Source: Vigna angularis
Taxonomy: Eukaryota; Streptophyta; Magnoliopsida; Fabales; Fabaceae
DNA length: 64,000 nucleotides
Reading direction: 5' to 3'
NCBI RefSeq assembly: GCF_016808095.1
Contig: NC_068973.1
Span: forward strand, 248,001 to 312,000
The notes under the pieces were generated by a model. It did not search any database, was not told the origin of the DNA, and saw only the letters and a program-made list of their open reading frames with translations. Shown piece by piece: positions 13,560-25,969 of this stretch. Position numbers and translations under genes: made by a program. How positions within the stretch are numbered: position 1 is the first letter of the stretch; each line of letters opens with the position of its first letter.

Positions 13560-13920
13560 AAAAATTTACTTACTTCTAGACTAATTCAGAAGAAAAAAAA
13601 CTAGATTACACAATTTAAAAATTATCTCTTGTTTTAGAAAAAAAAATGAATAATCTAAAAGATAAATTAAATTTCGAAAGTGGAAGAGGTCAAGAAAAAA
13701 ATAATTTTTAGATTATTTAATTTATAAGTCATTTTTAATTTATAAGTCACTTTTTATTTTTAGATTGTATAATTAAAAAGCCTTTTTTACTTTCAGATTT
13801 TACAGTTAAAAAATATTTTAAAAATGACTTCCGAATAATATAATCTAAAAATAAATTATTTTTAGTTTCCATAATTCAAAAATCATTTTCTTACTTTTAA
13901 ATTGAACTGTCTAGAAAAAA
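13560..13920. repeat. Foldback (inverted-repeat) region, possible MITE
   Basis: An arm near 13697-13740 (TTTTTAGATTATTTAATTTA...AAGTCATT) is imperfectly inverse to one near 13822-13868 (AATGACTT...ATAATCTAAAAATAAATT). Outer parts also pair weakly (TTCTAGA near 13575 and near 13911, and AATTTAAAA blocks). The unit ATTTATAAGTCA is also tandemly duplicated near 13728-13750. Exact ends and target duplication are not clear. Confidence 0.35.
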
Positions 13921-14574
13921 TAGAACAGAAATTGGTCATACATGAATTTAATAATTTTTTAAATTAGTGTTATTTAGCATTGTTTTAAAAAAGTACACAC
14001 AAGCTCACCCACTTGTAAAATAATAACAACAAAAAAATAATTATACCGAAAACTTTTAAAAGTAAAAGATCAAATTGAATATAAAATAAATTAAAATATT
14101 TAATTGAGATAAAACTAATAATTAAGTTTGTTTTTTAAGCATAAATTAATTTTAAACTCGTGCGTTGTTGTTGTTTATTAAAATAAATTTAGAGGTTAAA
14201 AACATAAATAATAAATATTTTTAAAATTATAACTAAGTTTTAAATAGAATCAATACAGAAAGTCAATATATTTATGAAAATATAAACAACAAACATTATA
14301 AAAATACAAAGAATAAAATATTTGTAAAAACAAAATAGATTCTCTAAAAATATAAAAATATTTAGAAATAAATATTTTAAACATTTGAAATGAATTATTA
14401 AGTACAATGTTTTAAATAATATTATTTTAAGAAATAAGAGTAAAATATATATTTCTAAAAAGATAGATTTAAAAATGAAAAAAATTAGTACAAAAAATAG
14501 TTAATACTTTTTATATAATTTATTTTTTCTAATATTTATTCCTAGACTTTTATAATAAATGTATAAATGACATA

Positions 14575-15383
14575 CAATGTCTTTTGCTGTATTGATCTAA
14601 TTAGTATATAAACTGACTTGTCTAATGTGTATTGTTAAATTTGTCTTATGTTTTTCTTTATATTCATCTAATTAATTATTAATAGTCTCGTCTAATATGT
14701 ATTGTAATATCATCTAATCAATGAATGAACATACTTATTTAATATGTATTAATAAACTTGTTTAATTTGTGTTTGGAAATGTTTGTCTAATGTATATTGC
14801 AAGAGTTGTCCAATCAATATATGAATGACTTGTCTAATCGGTACTAGACTTGTTTAATATGTATGACTAGACTCGTCTAATTAACACATAGGAGGCTTGT
14901 CTATTTTTTTTTGCTTTACTCATGTAATCAATGTATTCCTAAAGTTGTTTAATAATTTTTGTTATATTTGTCTAATCAATGCGTAAAATGACTTGTCTAC
15001 TATTTTTTGTTATACTTGTCTTACTATATGGACAATTTCGTTTAATATGTATTGTTAGACTCACGTAATTTTTTTGTTATATTCTTTTAATCAATATACG
15101 AAAAGACTCGTCTGATATGTGTATTGTTAGACTCATCTAACCAATAAATTGATGGATTTGTCTAACATGTAATACTAGACTTGTTCAATCAATATACAGA
15201 CACATTCATATAATGTGTATTGTTAGACTTGTGTAATCAATGTGTGCACAAAACTTGTGTAATGTGTATTGCAAGACTTGTATAACCAATGAGCGAACAA
15301 ACTTATATAAAATATATTAATAGACTCGTCTAATTTGTATATAAACAAACTTATTTATGTATACCGTTATACTTGTCTAATTA

Positions 15384-15453
<70 letters not shown>

Positions 15454-15540
15454 TCGTATAATATTTGTTCTTAGACTCGTTTAGTTAATATATAAATATA
15501 GTTATTTAATTAATGTATGTGCAAACTTGTTTAAAATGTA
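14575..15540. repeat. Degenerate minisatellite-like array (TAGACTYGTCTAAT motif)
   Basis: Roughly 1 kb in which the motif GACTYGTCTAAT (Y = C or T) recurs more than 20 times. Two companion sequences tend to alternate: one like TGTATTGTTA, the other like CAATATATGAA. The composite unit is about 50-55 bp with many substitutions and small indels. No ORF. Copies lie all in one orientation, so this is a tandem array rather than nested insertions. Confidence 0.75.
15385..15452. repeat. (TA)34 microsatellite inside the minisatellite-like array
   Basis: An uninterrupted run of 34 TA dinucleotides, starting directly after a GTCTAATTAG copy of the array motif. Such tracts are usually polymorphic in length. 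Confidence 0.95.
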
Positions 15541-16702
15541 ATGTATTACAAGAATCGTTTAATAATTAAAAAAAAAACTCATATATAATAAATATTAATA
15601 GACTCGTATTAAATAATTATTAAAAAATAGTCTAAATATGAATAATGAGTAGAAACATAAATTACCTTTTTATAGACAAGTAATAAAAAAAATCAAATGA
15701 TGATACTAAAAACTTATAATTTTTTTTGTCCATATTCTACATGTATTTTTTTTCACCATAAAATAAAATTAAATGTTATTTTATTTCATCAAATAAATAT
15801 TCTATTCGATAAAATTTATTTCAAATAATAACAAAACATTTAAAATATAATTTATATTATAAAACAATTAACACTTTAAATAATTTATGAATAAAAACAT
15901 ATATGACGTCTTTGAAAACATGTGGAAGCCAAAAGAATAAATACGGATAAAAAAAGTAATTTTTCTAATATTTTTTTCTTATATTATATTATAATAGATA
16001 GATAATAATGTGATATTGACGATATCTTAAGTAGTTTTTGGTTCTTAGGATATTTATATCCTGAAATTGTCTCAATTTACCCAAAGAAAAAAAGGTTACT
16101 AACTTTCAAATGCAAATAACCACACCATAAACCGTTTTAAACATTTTTTCTCTTTAATATTTTACTGGAAATTATTTTTTACAAAGATTATGTTGTTTAA
16201 GTCTCAAATATTATATAAAATCTTTTAAATTTAATCACCTTTATCACTTCCAAACATTTTAGTAATTTGATACCTAGATATTTTCGTAAACTATGATTAT
16301 TTGAATGAGAAAATTTTAAAATTAAAACTAACAACATTTTGTCTGTGGTTTAATTTAAGAAGTAAAATAAAAGGCTTCGTAAAAAGGGGCGAAAAAGGTT
16401 TGGCGTCGAAGAGACGACAGTAGTACTAGGTTTGGGTAAAGGGTTTAAACGGTGCGTTTCAAATTGTGTGAGTGATGCTTCTTCGTACTTGATTTCATAC
16501 TCTCCGTCGCGCGCCACCGAGAGAAGAAGAAGCGGAAGCAGCAGCAGCGCCGTGCGCCCAACCACAACCACAACCACAACCTCAACCTCAACCTCAACCT
16601 CAACGTAATGCTCTCTCTCTGTCTCCCTCTCTCCCTCTGTAGTTTACAATAATGGTTATTTGATTCAATTTTAACACTAACAGTTACAGTGACAGGGTGC
16701 TT
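15541..16702. other. AT-rich DNA and PUM23 5' region
   Basis: 15541-16340 is AT-rich with no gene. From about 16370 the base composition changes: 16375-16610 is GC-richer and contains a CAACCA/CAACCT hexamer run (16561-16602), consistent with promoter and 5' UTR of the downstream gene. Confidence 0.5.
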
Positions 16703-19700
16703 ATGGTATCTGTTGGTTCAAAAGCATTGGTGTCAAGGAGCTCAATGGGCGACCACGATCATGAATCCCTCAAGCAAGCCAAAAGTAAGAGGAGAAAGCA
16801 TAAGAAAGGGGGAGCCGCTCATGAATCTGATTCCAATCCCAAACACTCAAACACAAACTCCAACACCTTCACTTCCCCGCCTCAAGGATCCCGTGTTAGG
16901 TACCCAATAACTATTCTTCTCAGTTCTTTCTCATCCCTTCAACTAATTCAATTTTTTTTTTCAATTTACGTTATGTTTTGTAGGAAGCAACTTGACCCTG
17001 AAACTACCCAATACTTCTCAGAAATTGCTAATCTTTTTGAAACCGAGGGGGTAGAATTGGAGGAACGTTCACTTATATGTGCTAATGCGCTCCAAGAAAC
17101 CAAGGGGAAAGAATTCGAAATAGCAACCGATTATATTGTCAGCCACACTTTGGAGACCATTCTCCAGGGTTGTGATGTTGACCACCTTTGTGATTTCCTT
17201 CACTCTTCTGCTAACGACTTCCCCTATATTGCAATGGATAGATCCGGTTCTCATGTTGCTGAGACCGCCATCAAGTCTTTAGCCGTTCATCTCGAAGACG
17301 ATGAGGCTCGCCCTCTGGTTGAGGAGGCTTTAACCATCATATGCAAGGTGGAATGCATTTCATACTAGTTGAATTCTGTAAATCAATGTTTATATTGCTT
17401 GCCACTAACTGGTCCTCAACTTTATTTCTGCTTTAATGTTTTCAAACTATGCATGTAAGCATGAGTTTTACCAGCAAAGGTAGTTGATGTTGGCAAAAAA
17501 ATTAATCTAGTCAGGCAGTGTCTAGATATAGTCAGAGAAATAAAATGTTAATTGTGGGAAGGGAAGAGGAAGACATGGCCAGGAAGGATGTTCTTCTGCT
17601 TTAAATGTGATTTCTCATACGTATACATGTCATTTGGCAGGTGATTGCAGCAAATTCTGTTGATGTAATGTGTAACTGCTATGGTTCTCATGTGCTTCGG
17701 ACTCTTCTCTGCCTTTGTAGAGGAGTACCATTAGATAAGTCTGGATACTATTTATCAAAATCGACTACCCTATTAGCTGAGCGGTTGAATTCAAAGGAGT
17801 TTTCAAAGAAAGACGATGCAACAAATTTTCAGCCTGGATTTCCAAATTTACTGAAAGTACTTGTCTCCGATATGTTAAAGCATGCTAAGAAATGTATTAA
17901 GACACTACAAGTTGACCAATTCAGTAGTTTGGTTTTCCAGGTATCATTTCCATCTCCCTCTCTTTCCTATATAGTCTGCATTAAATGAATACTTGTATTC
18001 CTTCATGCTTGGCCTTTAGTATTTACTATTAGATTATGGGCCATCTATTGTTATTCAATGAGGTTCTCTATAAAGTCAAATTTAATTTTCTTGCTTTGGT
18101 TGATGCCGAGGGCATGTGTAGGTTTTTTATATTGTCTTAGCCTCTAGAGTCTTGTAATTTCATTCCATAGTGAGTTGATATTACGATGGAGGTTTTGCGA
18201 GATATAGCCTTCGTCTCAGCAATTTCTTAGGATCCGCTTTCTTTAGAACTTTATCATACTCTACAGAGATTATTAAATTCATTCTTAACTTTATTAGATT
18301 ACCTCTTGGGTATAAACATTTTCTGTGATGCCATTATGTGCTTATGGTTAATTGTACTTTTTGCTTCTATATTTTATTCCTCTCATCTCAATGGGGTTTC
18401 TTTAATTAATGGCAGACAATGCTGAGGGTCTTGGCAGGCGATGATGAAGAGATGTTACATGTGATTCCTTTCCTTCTTGGCTGCAAGGATAAGAATAATG
18501 CAGAGGGCAATTTTATAGACGCTAAAGTAGTAGCAGATCTCAAGAATTTATTAAAAGAATCTAAATTTAGCCATCTAATGGAGGTGAGTATCATATAGAT
18601 GAAAGAAAACTATATAATTAGCTACAGTAGTGCATTAGCTTTTGAAAAATACGAACAGAAGTTCAACAGAAACTACATTAGCTAGTTCTTTTAAAGATGT
18701 TTATAAAAAAGTCTCATTTTCCTTTCGTACTTTCCATAGTAAATGTGAATTTTAGTATATAAGCAAACAAAGATTATATACCTACCATCAGGGTAACCTT
18801 TCCACAGGTACAATCTCAACAACTTTAATCAGTCCCTAAATAATTTATCTCTTTACTGACAGTGAACATTGGGCATGTTATGCATGTGAGTTGTTTTGTG
18901 ATAGTTTAAACAGCCTCATAGGACATATTTTCATGTGGCATTGTATACTTAACCATTTTATGCCTGTGCATTTTTTTATGAAGGCAGCAACTTTTTTTTA
19001 TGGAGACATTGTGAATTTTTTTTTCCACAGATTCTGGGGCAATAAAACTTTGTAAATCTTTTTCAGGTCGTTTTGGAAGTATCTCCTGAGGCCTTGTTCA
19101 ATGAATTATTCACTAAAGTATTCAGGAATTACTTGTTTGAGTTATCTTCTCACCAACATGGAAACTTTGTTGTCCAAGCATTAATTTCTTATGCAAGGAA
19201 TCAAGATCTGGTATTGTGCCCACTTGCCTTTCTGCTTTACAATACTGAACATTTTCTACATTTTTAAGGGTGACCAATTAATTTTATCTTCTTTAAGATT
19301 GGTTGCAGAATTTTGCATGTATGGCCTTTGTCTCATGCATTTTCTTTTATTTGTGTTATAATTTTCTCTTTGCAAATTTTTTCCCGTGTTTGTTGTGACT
19401 TTTTATTGTTTGGTAGATGGAGTTGATTTGGGAAGAACTTGGGCCAAATTTGGAGGATCTTTTCAAAATGGGAAGGTCAGGAGTTGTTGCTTCACTTGTT
19501 GCTGCCAGTGAAAGGCTTCATGTTAACGAACACAAGGTTTGCACTTTGGTTGCATTGTCTACAATATGCAGATCTGTATGTTCTTGTGTATTCGAGATTC
19601 TTAATTTATTGCTTCTAAAACCTAACTTCATGTCTACAATGATTTCTTCAAAATTGAAAAGTAAATGGGGTTACTTGCATTTCAGAAGTTATTTTTATCT

Positions 19701-22080
19701 TGTTTTTGTTTTTTGTCCTTGCGAAAACTTTAATGACCTATTTTTTAACTTTGGGGCAGTGCTGTGAAGTCCTTGCTGAAGTGGTATGCCCAGTGGATGA
19801 TTCTCCGAAAGGGATTGTTCCACGACTCATGTTTCTTGACAGTTGTTTCACATATGACGATAAGTCCAACTGGAGCTGGCAAAGTGGTGCTAGAATGAAT
19901 GTCATGGGTTCTCTGATCTTACAGACAGTATTCCGGTTTAGAAGTGTAAGTGATTTACTTGAAAATTGATGTCTTAGCTACTTTCTTTCTGGTTTTGTTA
20001 GCCAAAGCTATGAGAGGAAGCATTTTGTTGAAATCCTTTAAAATTAAGAACAGATCTGCCATTTGTTGTTCCTACAGAAATATTTTCATCCCTTATCATA
20101 AATAATGAAAATCATGATGAATTTAAGTGTTGTTGTGCCTTCTTTGATTCTAAGATATTAAAGATCTCCTTGTTTAGAGTCATTTTGTTTTTTTCTGCTG
20201 TATTTTTTGAGATAGTGATGAGCAGTCTGACATATGATAGTATGGTGAACTTTTTATAGTATTGTTGATGATCGAATGAGAAGAAAGAAAACAGGGAGGG
20301 CTAGATGAGAGAAAACATGAATACTGATGCATTTTTCTGTTGTTTGGTTGGAGAGGAAACATAAAAGGAGAGGAAAGTTGACCTCTACAGTCAAAAGTTC
20401 AAACTTTTCTTTCCTTCTATTTTCTAAATTCAAATTTTAGTTTTCTTCTCACTTTCTTTCCTTTGTACCAAACAGAGAATTACTGTTGGAGTTCATGGAA
20501 GCACTATGCCATAAATTGTTCATTGTTAATCATTGTTATTTTATTTGAGCCTGCTAGTTTTATATGGTGTTTACATTAAATAGGTTATTGATATGCTCAA
20601 TTCCATTATCCCACCTTATATTTTCATAGGAATATATACAACCTTATATCAGAAGTATAACTTCCATGGAGGCAACTCATGTTCTTGAAGCAGTGGGAGA
20701 TTCAAGAGGATCACATGTTATTGAGGCTTTTCTAAGTTCAGGAGCTTCTGGGAAACTGAAGCGCAGATTGATAACCAAGTATATCTTTCAGCTATTCATC
20801 TACCATTTATTTTCTCTAGGAATTTCTTATTTCTGCTGCAGGGCTTAATGACATAAACAAGATTTTTAGATTATGTTTTCTATTTCTTTGTTAAACTCCA
20901 ATTTTTTTTCACATAATTAATGGGATCTCTGTTCAAGCTAATGAGATGAGAGAAATTATTTTGCGGGAGTATATTTTATTTTATTAATAGTTAGAGATTT
21001 ACCTTTTGTGGTTTAGGATGATTTATATAATACTTTCTTTTGACTAACACTAAATGGATTGAAATATCTATTGAGATAATTTTAAATTGAGGTTGTTTTA
21101 AATTCCAAAATTGTAACTTAGTGACTCTAGTTCCCAAAGCCTAAGTTTTGGAGGGGGTATGTATTTTCCCCAGTCCAATTTACCTTTAATTTTTTTTTTA
21201 CGTACTTCATGTTGAAATTATTAATAATCTGTGTTTAATGGATTTGAAAATTGCTACTTTATTGTCTTTATATTTTCCCTTTTTTGTCTTTCATAACTTA
21301 TAACTTATTTTGTAGACTGCAAGGACATTTTGGGGAGGTCGCACTCAACTCATCTGGTGCTTTTACCATTGATAAGTGCTTCACGGTCAGTAATCTGTCC
21401 CTAAGAGAGACTATAGTGTCTGAGGTGTTAGCTGTGCGAAGTGATCTTTCCAAGACAAAGCAGGGCTCGTATCTATTAAGGAAACTAGATATTGACGGGT
21501 ATGTTGGTGGCTATTTAGTTAATTATAGAATTTTCAGATTATTACTTTCAATTGAGAGCGTATTTTTTAACTTCTCGATTTTATAAGTTTATTGAAGGTT
21601 AACCTTCACGATTGATACCTGCTTTATTACAACAGATTTGCTGCGAATCCTGATCATTGGAGGTCAAAACAAGCATCCAAAGAATCTACTTACAAAGATT
21701 TTTGCTCTATGTTTGGTTCGAATGATACAAAGTTGATGAAAAACGATTCCTTTCTTAGAGATACCTCGAATAACAAATCTAATCCAAACACTGTAAAGGA
21801 AATGAGGAAAGAAATTGACCAATCTCTAGGTTCTGGTGCACCTTTTTTGAGCTTCCAAAATAAAAACCCAAAAAAAGAAAAACTCAAAAGTAAGAGAAAT
21901 GCTTACATCAGTGGAGATGATGATGAGTCTAATAGGAAAAAGAGGTCTAAAAAGGAAAAGGTTGAAAGTGGGTTTGATACTGCTGCTACTGCAGCAAGCG
22001 GGAAGATATTGAAGAAACGACGAAGAGATGGCGATCTTTCCGAGGCTTCTCTAAAGAAAGTGAAGGCATCGAATGCGTAG
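16703..22080 (+). CDS. Pumilio homolog 23-like protein (Nop9-type Puf repeat protein, 751 aa)
   Basis: Ten exons join in frame: 16703-16899, 16984-17347, 17641-17940, 18416-18583, 19067-19210, 19417-19536, 19760-19945, 20630-20778, 21316-21498, 21636-22080 (2256 nt). The start MVSVGSKAL agrees with the N terminus I remember for Arabidopsis APUM23, which favours ATG 16703 over the in-frame ATG at 16745. Residues ~20-30 are a basic stretch like a nuclear/nucleolar signal. Puf-type helical repeats follow, with landmarks IAMDRSGSHVAE, MCNCYGSHVLR, SSHQHGNFVVQALI, DSRGSHVIEAFL and SKTKQGSYLLRKLDIDG. The C-terminal ~130 residues are Lys/Ser-rich and charged (KKRSKKEKVE, LKKRRRDG). The family is nucleolar and acts in pre-rRNA processing and small-subunit biogenesis. 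The ORF is intact throughout. Convergent with the small secreted-peptide gene downstream. Confidence 0.93.
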
Positions 22081-22577
22081 AGTTAAAGACAATTTTTTCC
22101 TCTCAAAGACGAAGTTATTTTAAAGAGAATGATGGTGTTAAGCAGGTCAGCAGGGTCCCCAAGATTTAATGCTTGAAGATTTGTATGATTTTTTCTTTGC
22201 TAGTAATTTTGTATCATTTTACTATTTCACATAGAATGTCACTGGAAAATTGAATTAACAAAGGTAGTTACTGCAAAATAATTTTTTTTTCCTCCAATGA
22301 TTTGCTTGACGCCCCTCACCCAATATACCGATATTTGCTGGACTTTATATGTTTGCGGTACAAACCTGGACATCATTCCTCGTTTCTAGAATACGAAAAT
22401 TTTAGATATTGGGTGTATCAGAACTCAACAACCTTGGTTAGCAAAACTGTAAAATTCAATGTAAATTGCAATACATACAAACATTGGGACTTGGCAATTT
22501 GAAAGTAAGATACGAGTATACACAAACAGTTATTTTTGTCGCAGTTGAAACAAAACTAAAGAAATAAGATTGTTCTG
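22081..22577. other. 3' region of PUM23 and of the convergent peptide gene
   Basis: Just under 500 bp with no supported ORF; it probably contains the 3' UTRs of both convergent genes. Confidence 0.5.
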
Positions 22578-22916
22578 TCAACCATATGTTGGAGGATTGA
22601 ACCTGCGAAAGAAATGTTTTTTCTTGTCAGTCACGGGGTAGCTACGTATAATGGAAAGGCTAGAAACTGTAAATACTAAGAGTTACTTGTTTTGTGTCGG
22701 ATTCGATTTGCTTGGAGGTATCCTTCGGAAACTGGAAGCGAACTGCTTAGAAAGATTCTTCCTATGAGCGTGACGATAAGATGAAGTCTTGCTTGACGGC
22801 CAAGAGTGCACTTGTAGTGTTGGGAAAACCTCAGCTCCGGCTCTGGTTGACCAGGTTAATAATAGCAGTGACAGTGTGAGAGCAAGAGCAGCGAGTGCTG
22901 GGGACCAACTCTTCAT
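22578..22916 (-). CDS. Putative secreted signalling-peptide precursor (84 aa, 2 exons)
   Basis: Exon 1 (22916-22687) encodes a Met followed within 25 residues by a strong hydrophobic core (LAALALTLSLLLL), a classic signal peptide with probable cleavage near TRAGA. The exon would stop at TAA just past the Lys codon if read through. However, a GTAACT donor (22686-22685) and a TTTCTTTCGCAG acceptor, 84 bp of intron, lead to a 25-nt last exon (22602-22578) adding FNPPTYG before TGA. The mature part is basic, has no Cys, and ends in a Pro/Asn-rich stretch (RRIPPSKSNPTQNKFNPPTYG, of which RRIPPSKSNPTQN is the core). IPPS followed by a later Asn loosely recalls IDA-type and CLE-type peptides, but it fits neither consensus. 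I cannot name the family. If the splice is not used, the protein is 77 aa with the same core. Confidence 0.65.
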
Positions 22917-25108
22917 GGTAGTGGAAGGAGAATCTTGGTTCTTATGGTAGCGATACTGGAAGCATAGTGAGTGAAGTAAAGCTAAGATACTATGCTATGT
23001 GAGTGATATGTGAATTATATGAGTCTCGATTCATTTTTTATTAATGTCAGAAATGCAAAGGATATTGGGATCCGATGCCATTTTGGGTACATGTGGGATC
23101 ATGTGCTTGCCTTTTGACTGCTGCTGCATCCGGCCTTGTCCGGACTTTGGATTTGGTGAAAATGAAGACAGAAATTTCAGAGAGGTCATGTGATAAGCCA
23201 CGTGATTGTACTATATCTTTGAGTTTGAACTTTCTTGGAGATGATATTTTTGATAGATACTGAATAATAATTAGACAATAACCTGAGAAATCAGCAAAAC
23301 CAAAACGGCTCCTGCTTTTCGCTTATTTGAATGAAAGGCAACAATAGAAAAGAAGAAATAATACATTTGTTGTTGTGTTGGGTTGTGTTCTGTATATTTA
23401 TCAGTCTCACTCAATCACTCCCCAAACTTTATTGACTGTTTCAAAGAGCTTTCCAGCTTGGCCATGAGGACAGCAGTCACACCGTAGCAGTGCTGCTTCA
23501 TTCTTCAAATAATATTTTACTCATACTCAGATTATTTTTTAATTTCAATGATGCTCACGTGGGTAACTGGTTGCACCATTTTATAAAGTTAATACTGAGA
23601 TATTATTAGTTTAACGGGTTATCAATCATAATTGATCCAATCAAACTGTTTTGTATTATCCCAATCACTTGAAAATTATTTATACAGTGAAGACACAAGT
23701 TCGTGAAGCCTACTCATTAATAAAACGATAATATTTCGTGGTAGTTGATGGTAGGGCATCGGATACGAGATTCATTTATTTTCTATAATAATTTCTTTTT
23801 GAAAATCTTTTTGATGCTACTTATTTAGATATTTCAATTTTCTAGTGTATTTTGTACTTTTTGTTATTTATGTAGAAAATAGAAATATCTAAATAATATG
23901 CCTTGATTGTTTTTATACATTCCGTTGAGAAAGTTTTTTTTTACGCCTGAACAAAATAACTGAGATCCAATAATCCAATTTGAATATTTTTTTCATAAAG
24001 ATGCTAGAATATTCCGATACAATTTGAGAAAGTTAAAAAGGAGGAGAAAGATGGAAAAGTAATGTGATAGCATGATGGTGGAATGGTTCAACCTTCAAGC
24101 CATTAGATTTGACTAGTTGTCAAAAACTTTCAAAACTTACAGCAACTCATAAATTCAAATCCAATTATCATTGTTATACCACAATCGCTTATGTTTCGTC
24201 ATTTTCAGTCTACTGCTATTGTAATTATAATAATACATTATTAAACGGTGCACATATTTTGTCCTTTACATCTTCTCCATGCTCTGTTCATTTTCAGATC
24301 AAAATTTCAAAGATGTAACATATACAGAGAACAGCTTACTTCTAACTTCTTCTAGAAGATTTTTTTTTTCATGAATTAAAATTAATTCAGAAAGTATTAG
24401 ACTACATGCGCCCTTGAGTCCATATTTTTCAAAGTAAACTAGAATGAATATTCTGCAAAAGATTTTTCAGTCAGCACATGATGGCCACATAACCAATGAC
24501 ATCATCAGTAATGTAAGAAAGTCTTATCTACCGTTCTCTTTTTTAAGATTAACCACCCTTCTTCTTTACTAAAAAAAAAAATCTACCAGTTCATACAATC
24601 AACAGCCATGCACACTGACAGTTTAAAAAGTTTGACACAAGAACACCAGCTTTATTCATATTTGTTGCTAATCTAGTTACAGTGTGTACTGTTTAGTATC
24701 AGCAAGATTCAGCAGAACAAAAGCTCTGAATTACAGAAGATTTCCAATGCAATTACCATATTTCAAATTTGTGCTTGCTAGTATTGGTGAGACAAATCAA
24801 TCCTATGTTGTATCCCTTCCACTTCACATCATATTGAAGAAAATAATCTCCAATAAAAGGAAGAGGGTCATTCTATTGTATTGCTAGAAGTCGAAACCTA
24901 CACTATATACAACAAAGACACTTCAAACAATTGCTCTCCTCAGCCATTATATGCACACGTATTGATAACAGCTACCATATCTACGAGAGCTCTGACCTCT
25001 CTCTCAAGAACAAGAACAGAAAATTCACTCACAACTTCCTACCTCGAAGCTGAATAATATGCACATTAAAGAAAAATAAAAAAATAATGAATAGAACTCA
25101 AATAATTC
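22917..25108. other. Intergenic DNA between peptide gene and ATL gene
   Basis: 2.2 kb without a supported gene. ORFs at 24109-24318 and 24684-24887 have no recognisable features. The right end probably contains the 3' UTR of the minus-strand RING-H2 gene. Confidence 0.5.
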
Positions 25109-25969
25109 CTAACTCAGCTGTGTCCCTCCCCCTGAATTAGCTGCTTGTTCTACATCTAGAGAAGTAGGACTCCAAGGATTTTTTCTGTCTCTGCTCAAAA
25201 GCCTCTTCAATGATCTCAGTCTTCCCGTCATTGGCGATTTCAAGTCATCTTCAGCAAACCTGCTTGCAGAAGGCGACAAAGAAGTCGAAGTGATATCACT
25301 TGGTATGTCAATAACCAAGGTTCCGCGATGTCTATTACTGTTGTTACTATCATCATCATTGCAAGTAGCAGCGGAAGAGGATGAGGAGGGGCAAGGTGGC
25401 TGAGAAGCACCTTCCTCCAAAGAACCACCACCAGTTGAAGTTATTTGGTTGTGATCCCCCCAAACCAAGACGTTAGTGGGAAAAGTCGGAGACTCTGATT
25501 CTGAGTTCTGTGCACTGTTATTTTCATCGGATTGTACAGCAACAGAGTTCCTGCAAAGAGGGCAGGTAGAATGGGATTGGAACCACATGTCAATACAATC
25601 AACGTGAAATCCATGATTGCACTTAGGCAAAAGCCTGGCCTTTTCTCCTTCCACCACCTCCGAGAGGCAAACCGCACATTCCAAACCCTCCTTTAAGTCA
25701 TGGGCTTGGAATACCAACACGGGTATGGAGTTCAGAACGGAGGGATCCAGTCCCCTACGAAGACCACCCTCTTGACCGGAGGAAAACACAAACCGGCGGC
25801 GGCGCCGTGATTGGGGAGCAGGCTCGCGCCACCAGAAGTTTCTTGTGAAGAGATGAAAGCCGAGAGCAATTACAACAAGGAAGAAGAAGATTATTATAAC
25901 GATTATCATTATCTTTCCGATTAACGCAACGGCTGGGGATTCACCCAGAGTGTCAGTTTGCTCACTCAT
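25109..25969 (-). CDS. RING-H2 finger protein, ATL family E3 ubiquitin ligase (286 aa)
   Basis: Single exon. ATL proteins are membrane-anchored E3 ubiquitin ligases, often induced by stress or elicitors. A single N-terminal transmembrane segment spans residues ~15-41, followed by a basic stretch (QSRRRRRF, 53-60). The GLD motif sits at 73-75 (GLDPSVLNSIPV). The RING-H2 domain has the exact spacing C98-x2-C101-x15-C117-x-H119-x2-H122-x2-C125-x10-C136-x2-C139, including DMWF and the Pro-Leu-Cys-Arg end. The C-terminal half is Ser/Asn-rich and acidic, probably disordered, ending with a basic RLRSLKRLLSRDRKNPW segment that is common in this subfamily. Lack of introns is normal for ATLs. Confidence 0.95.
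   Translation of the reverse strand: MSEQTDTLGESPAVALIGKIMIIVIIIFFFLVVIALGFHLFTRNFWWREPAPQSRRRRRFVFSSGQEGGLRRGLDPSVLNSIPVLVFQAHDLKEGLECAVCLSEVVEGEKARLLPKCNHGFHVDCIDMWFQSHSTCPLCRNSVAVQSDENNSAQNSESESPTFPTNVLVWGDHNQITSTGGGSLEEGASQPPCPSSSSSAATCNDDDSNNSNRHRGTLVIDIPSDITSTSLSPSASRFAEDDLKSPMTGRLRSLKRLLSRDRKNPWSPTSLDVEQAANSGGGTQLS

Noticed and set aside
14575..15540. CRISPR-like array
   Set aside because: Repeat units are degenerate and spacers are not unique fixed-length sequences; the context is a plant nuclear genome.
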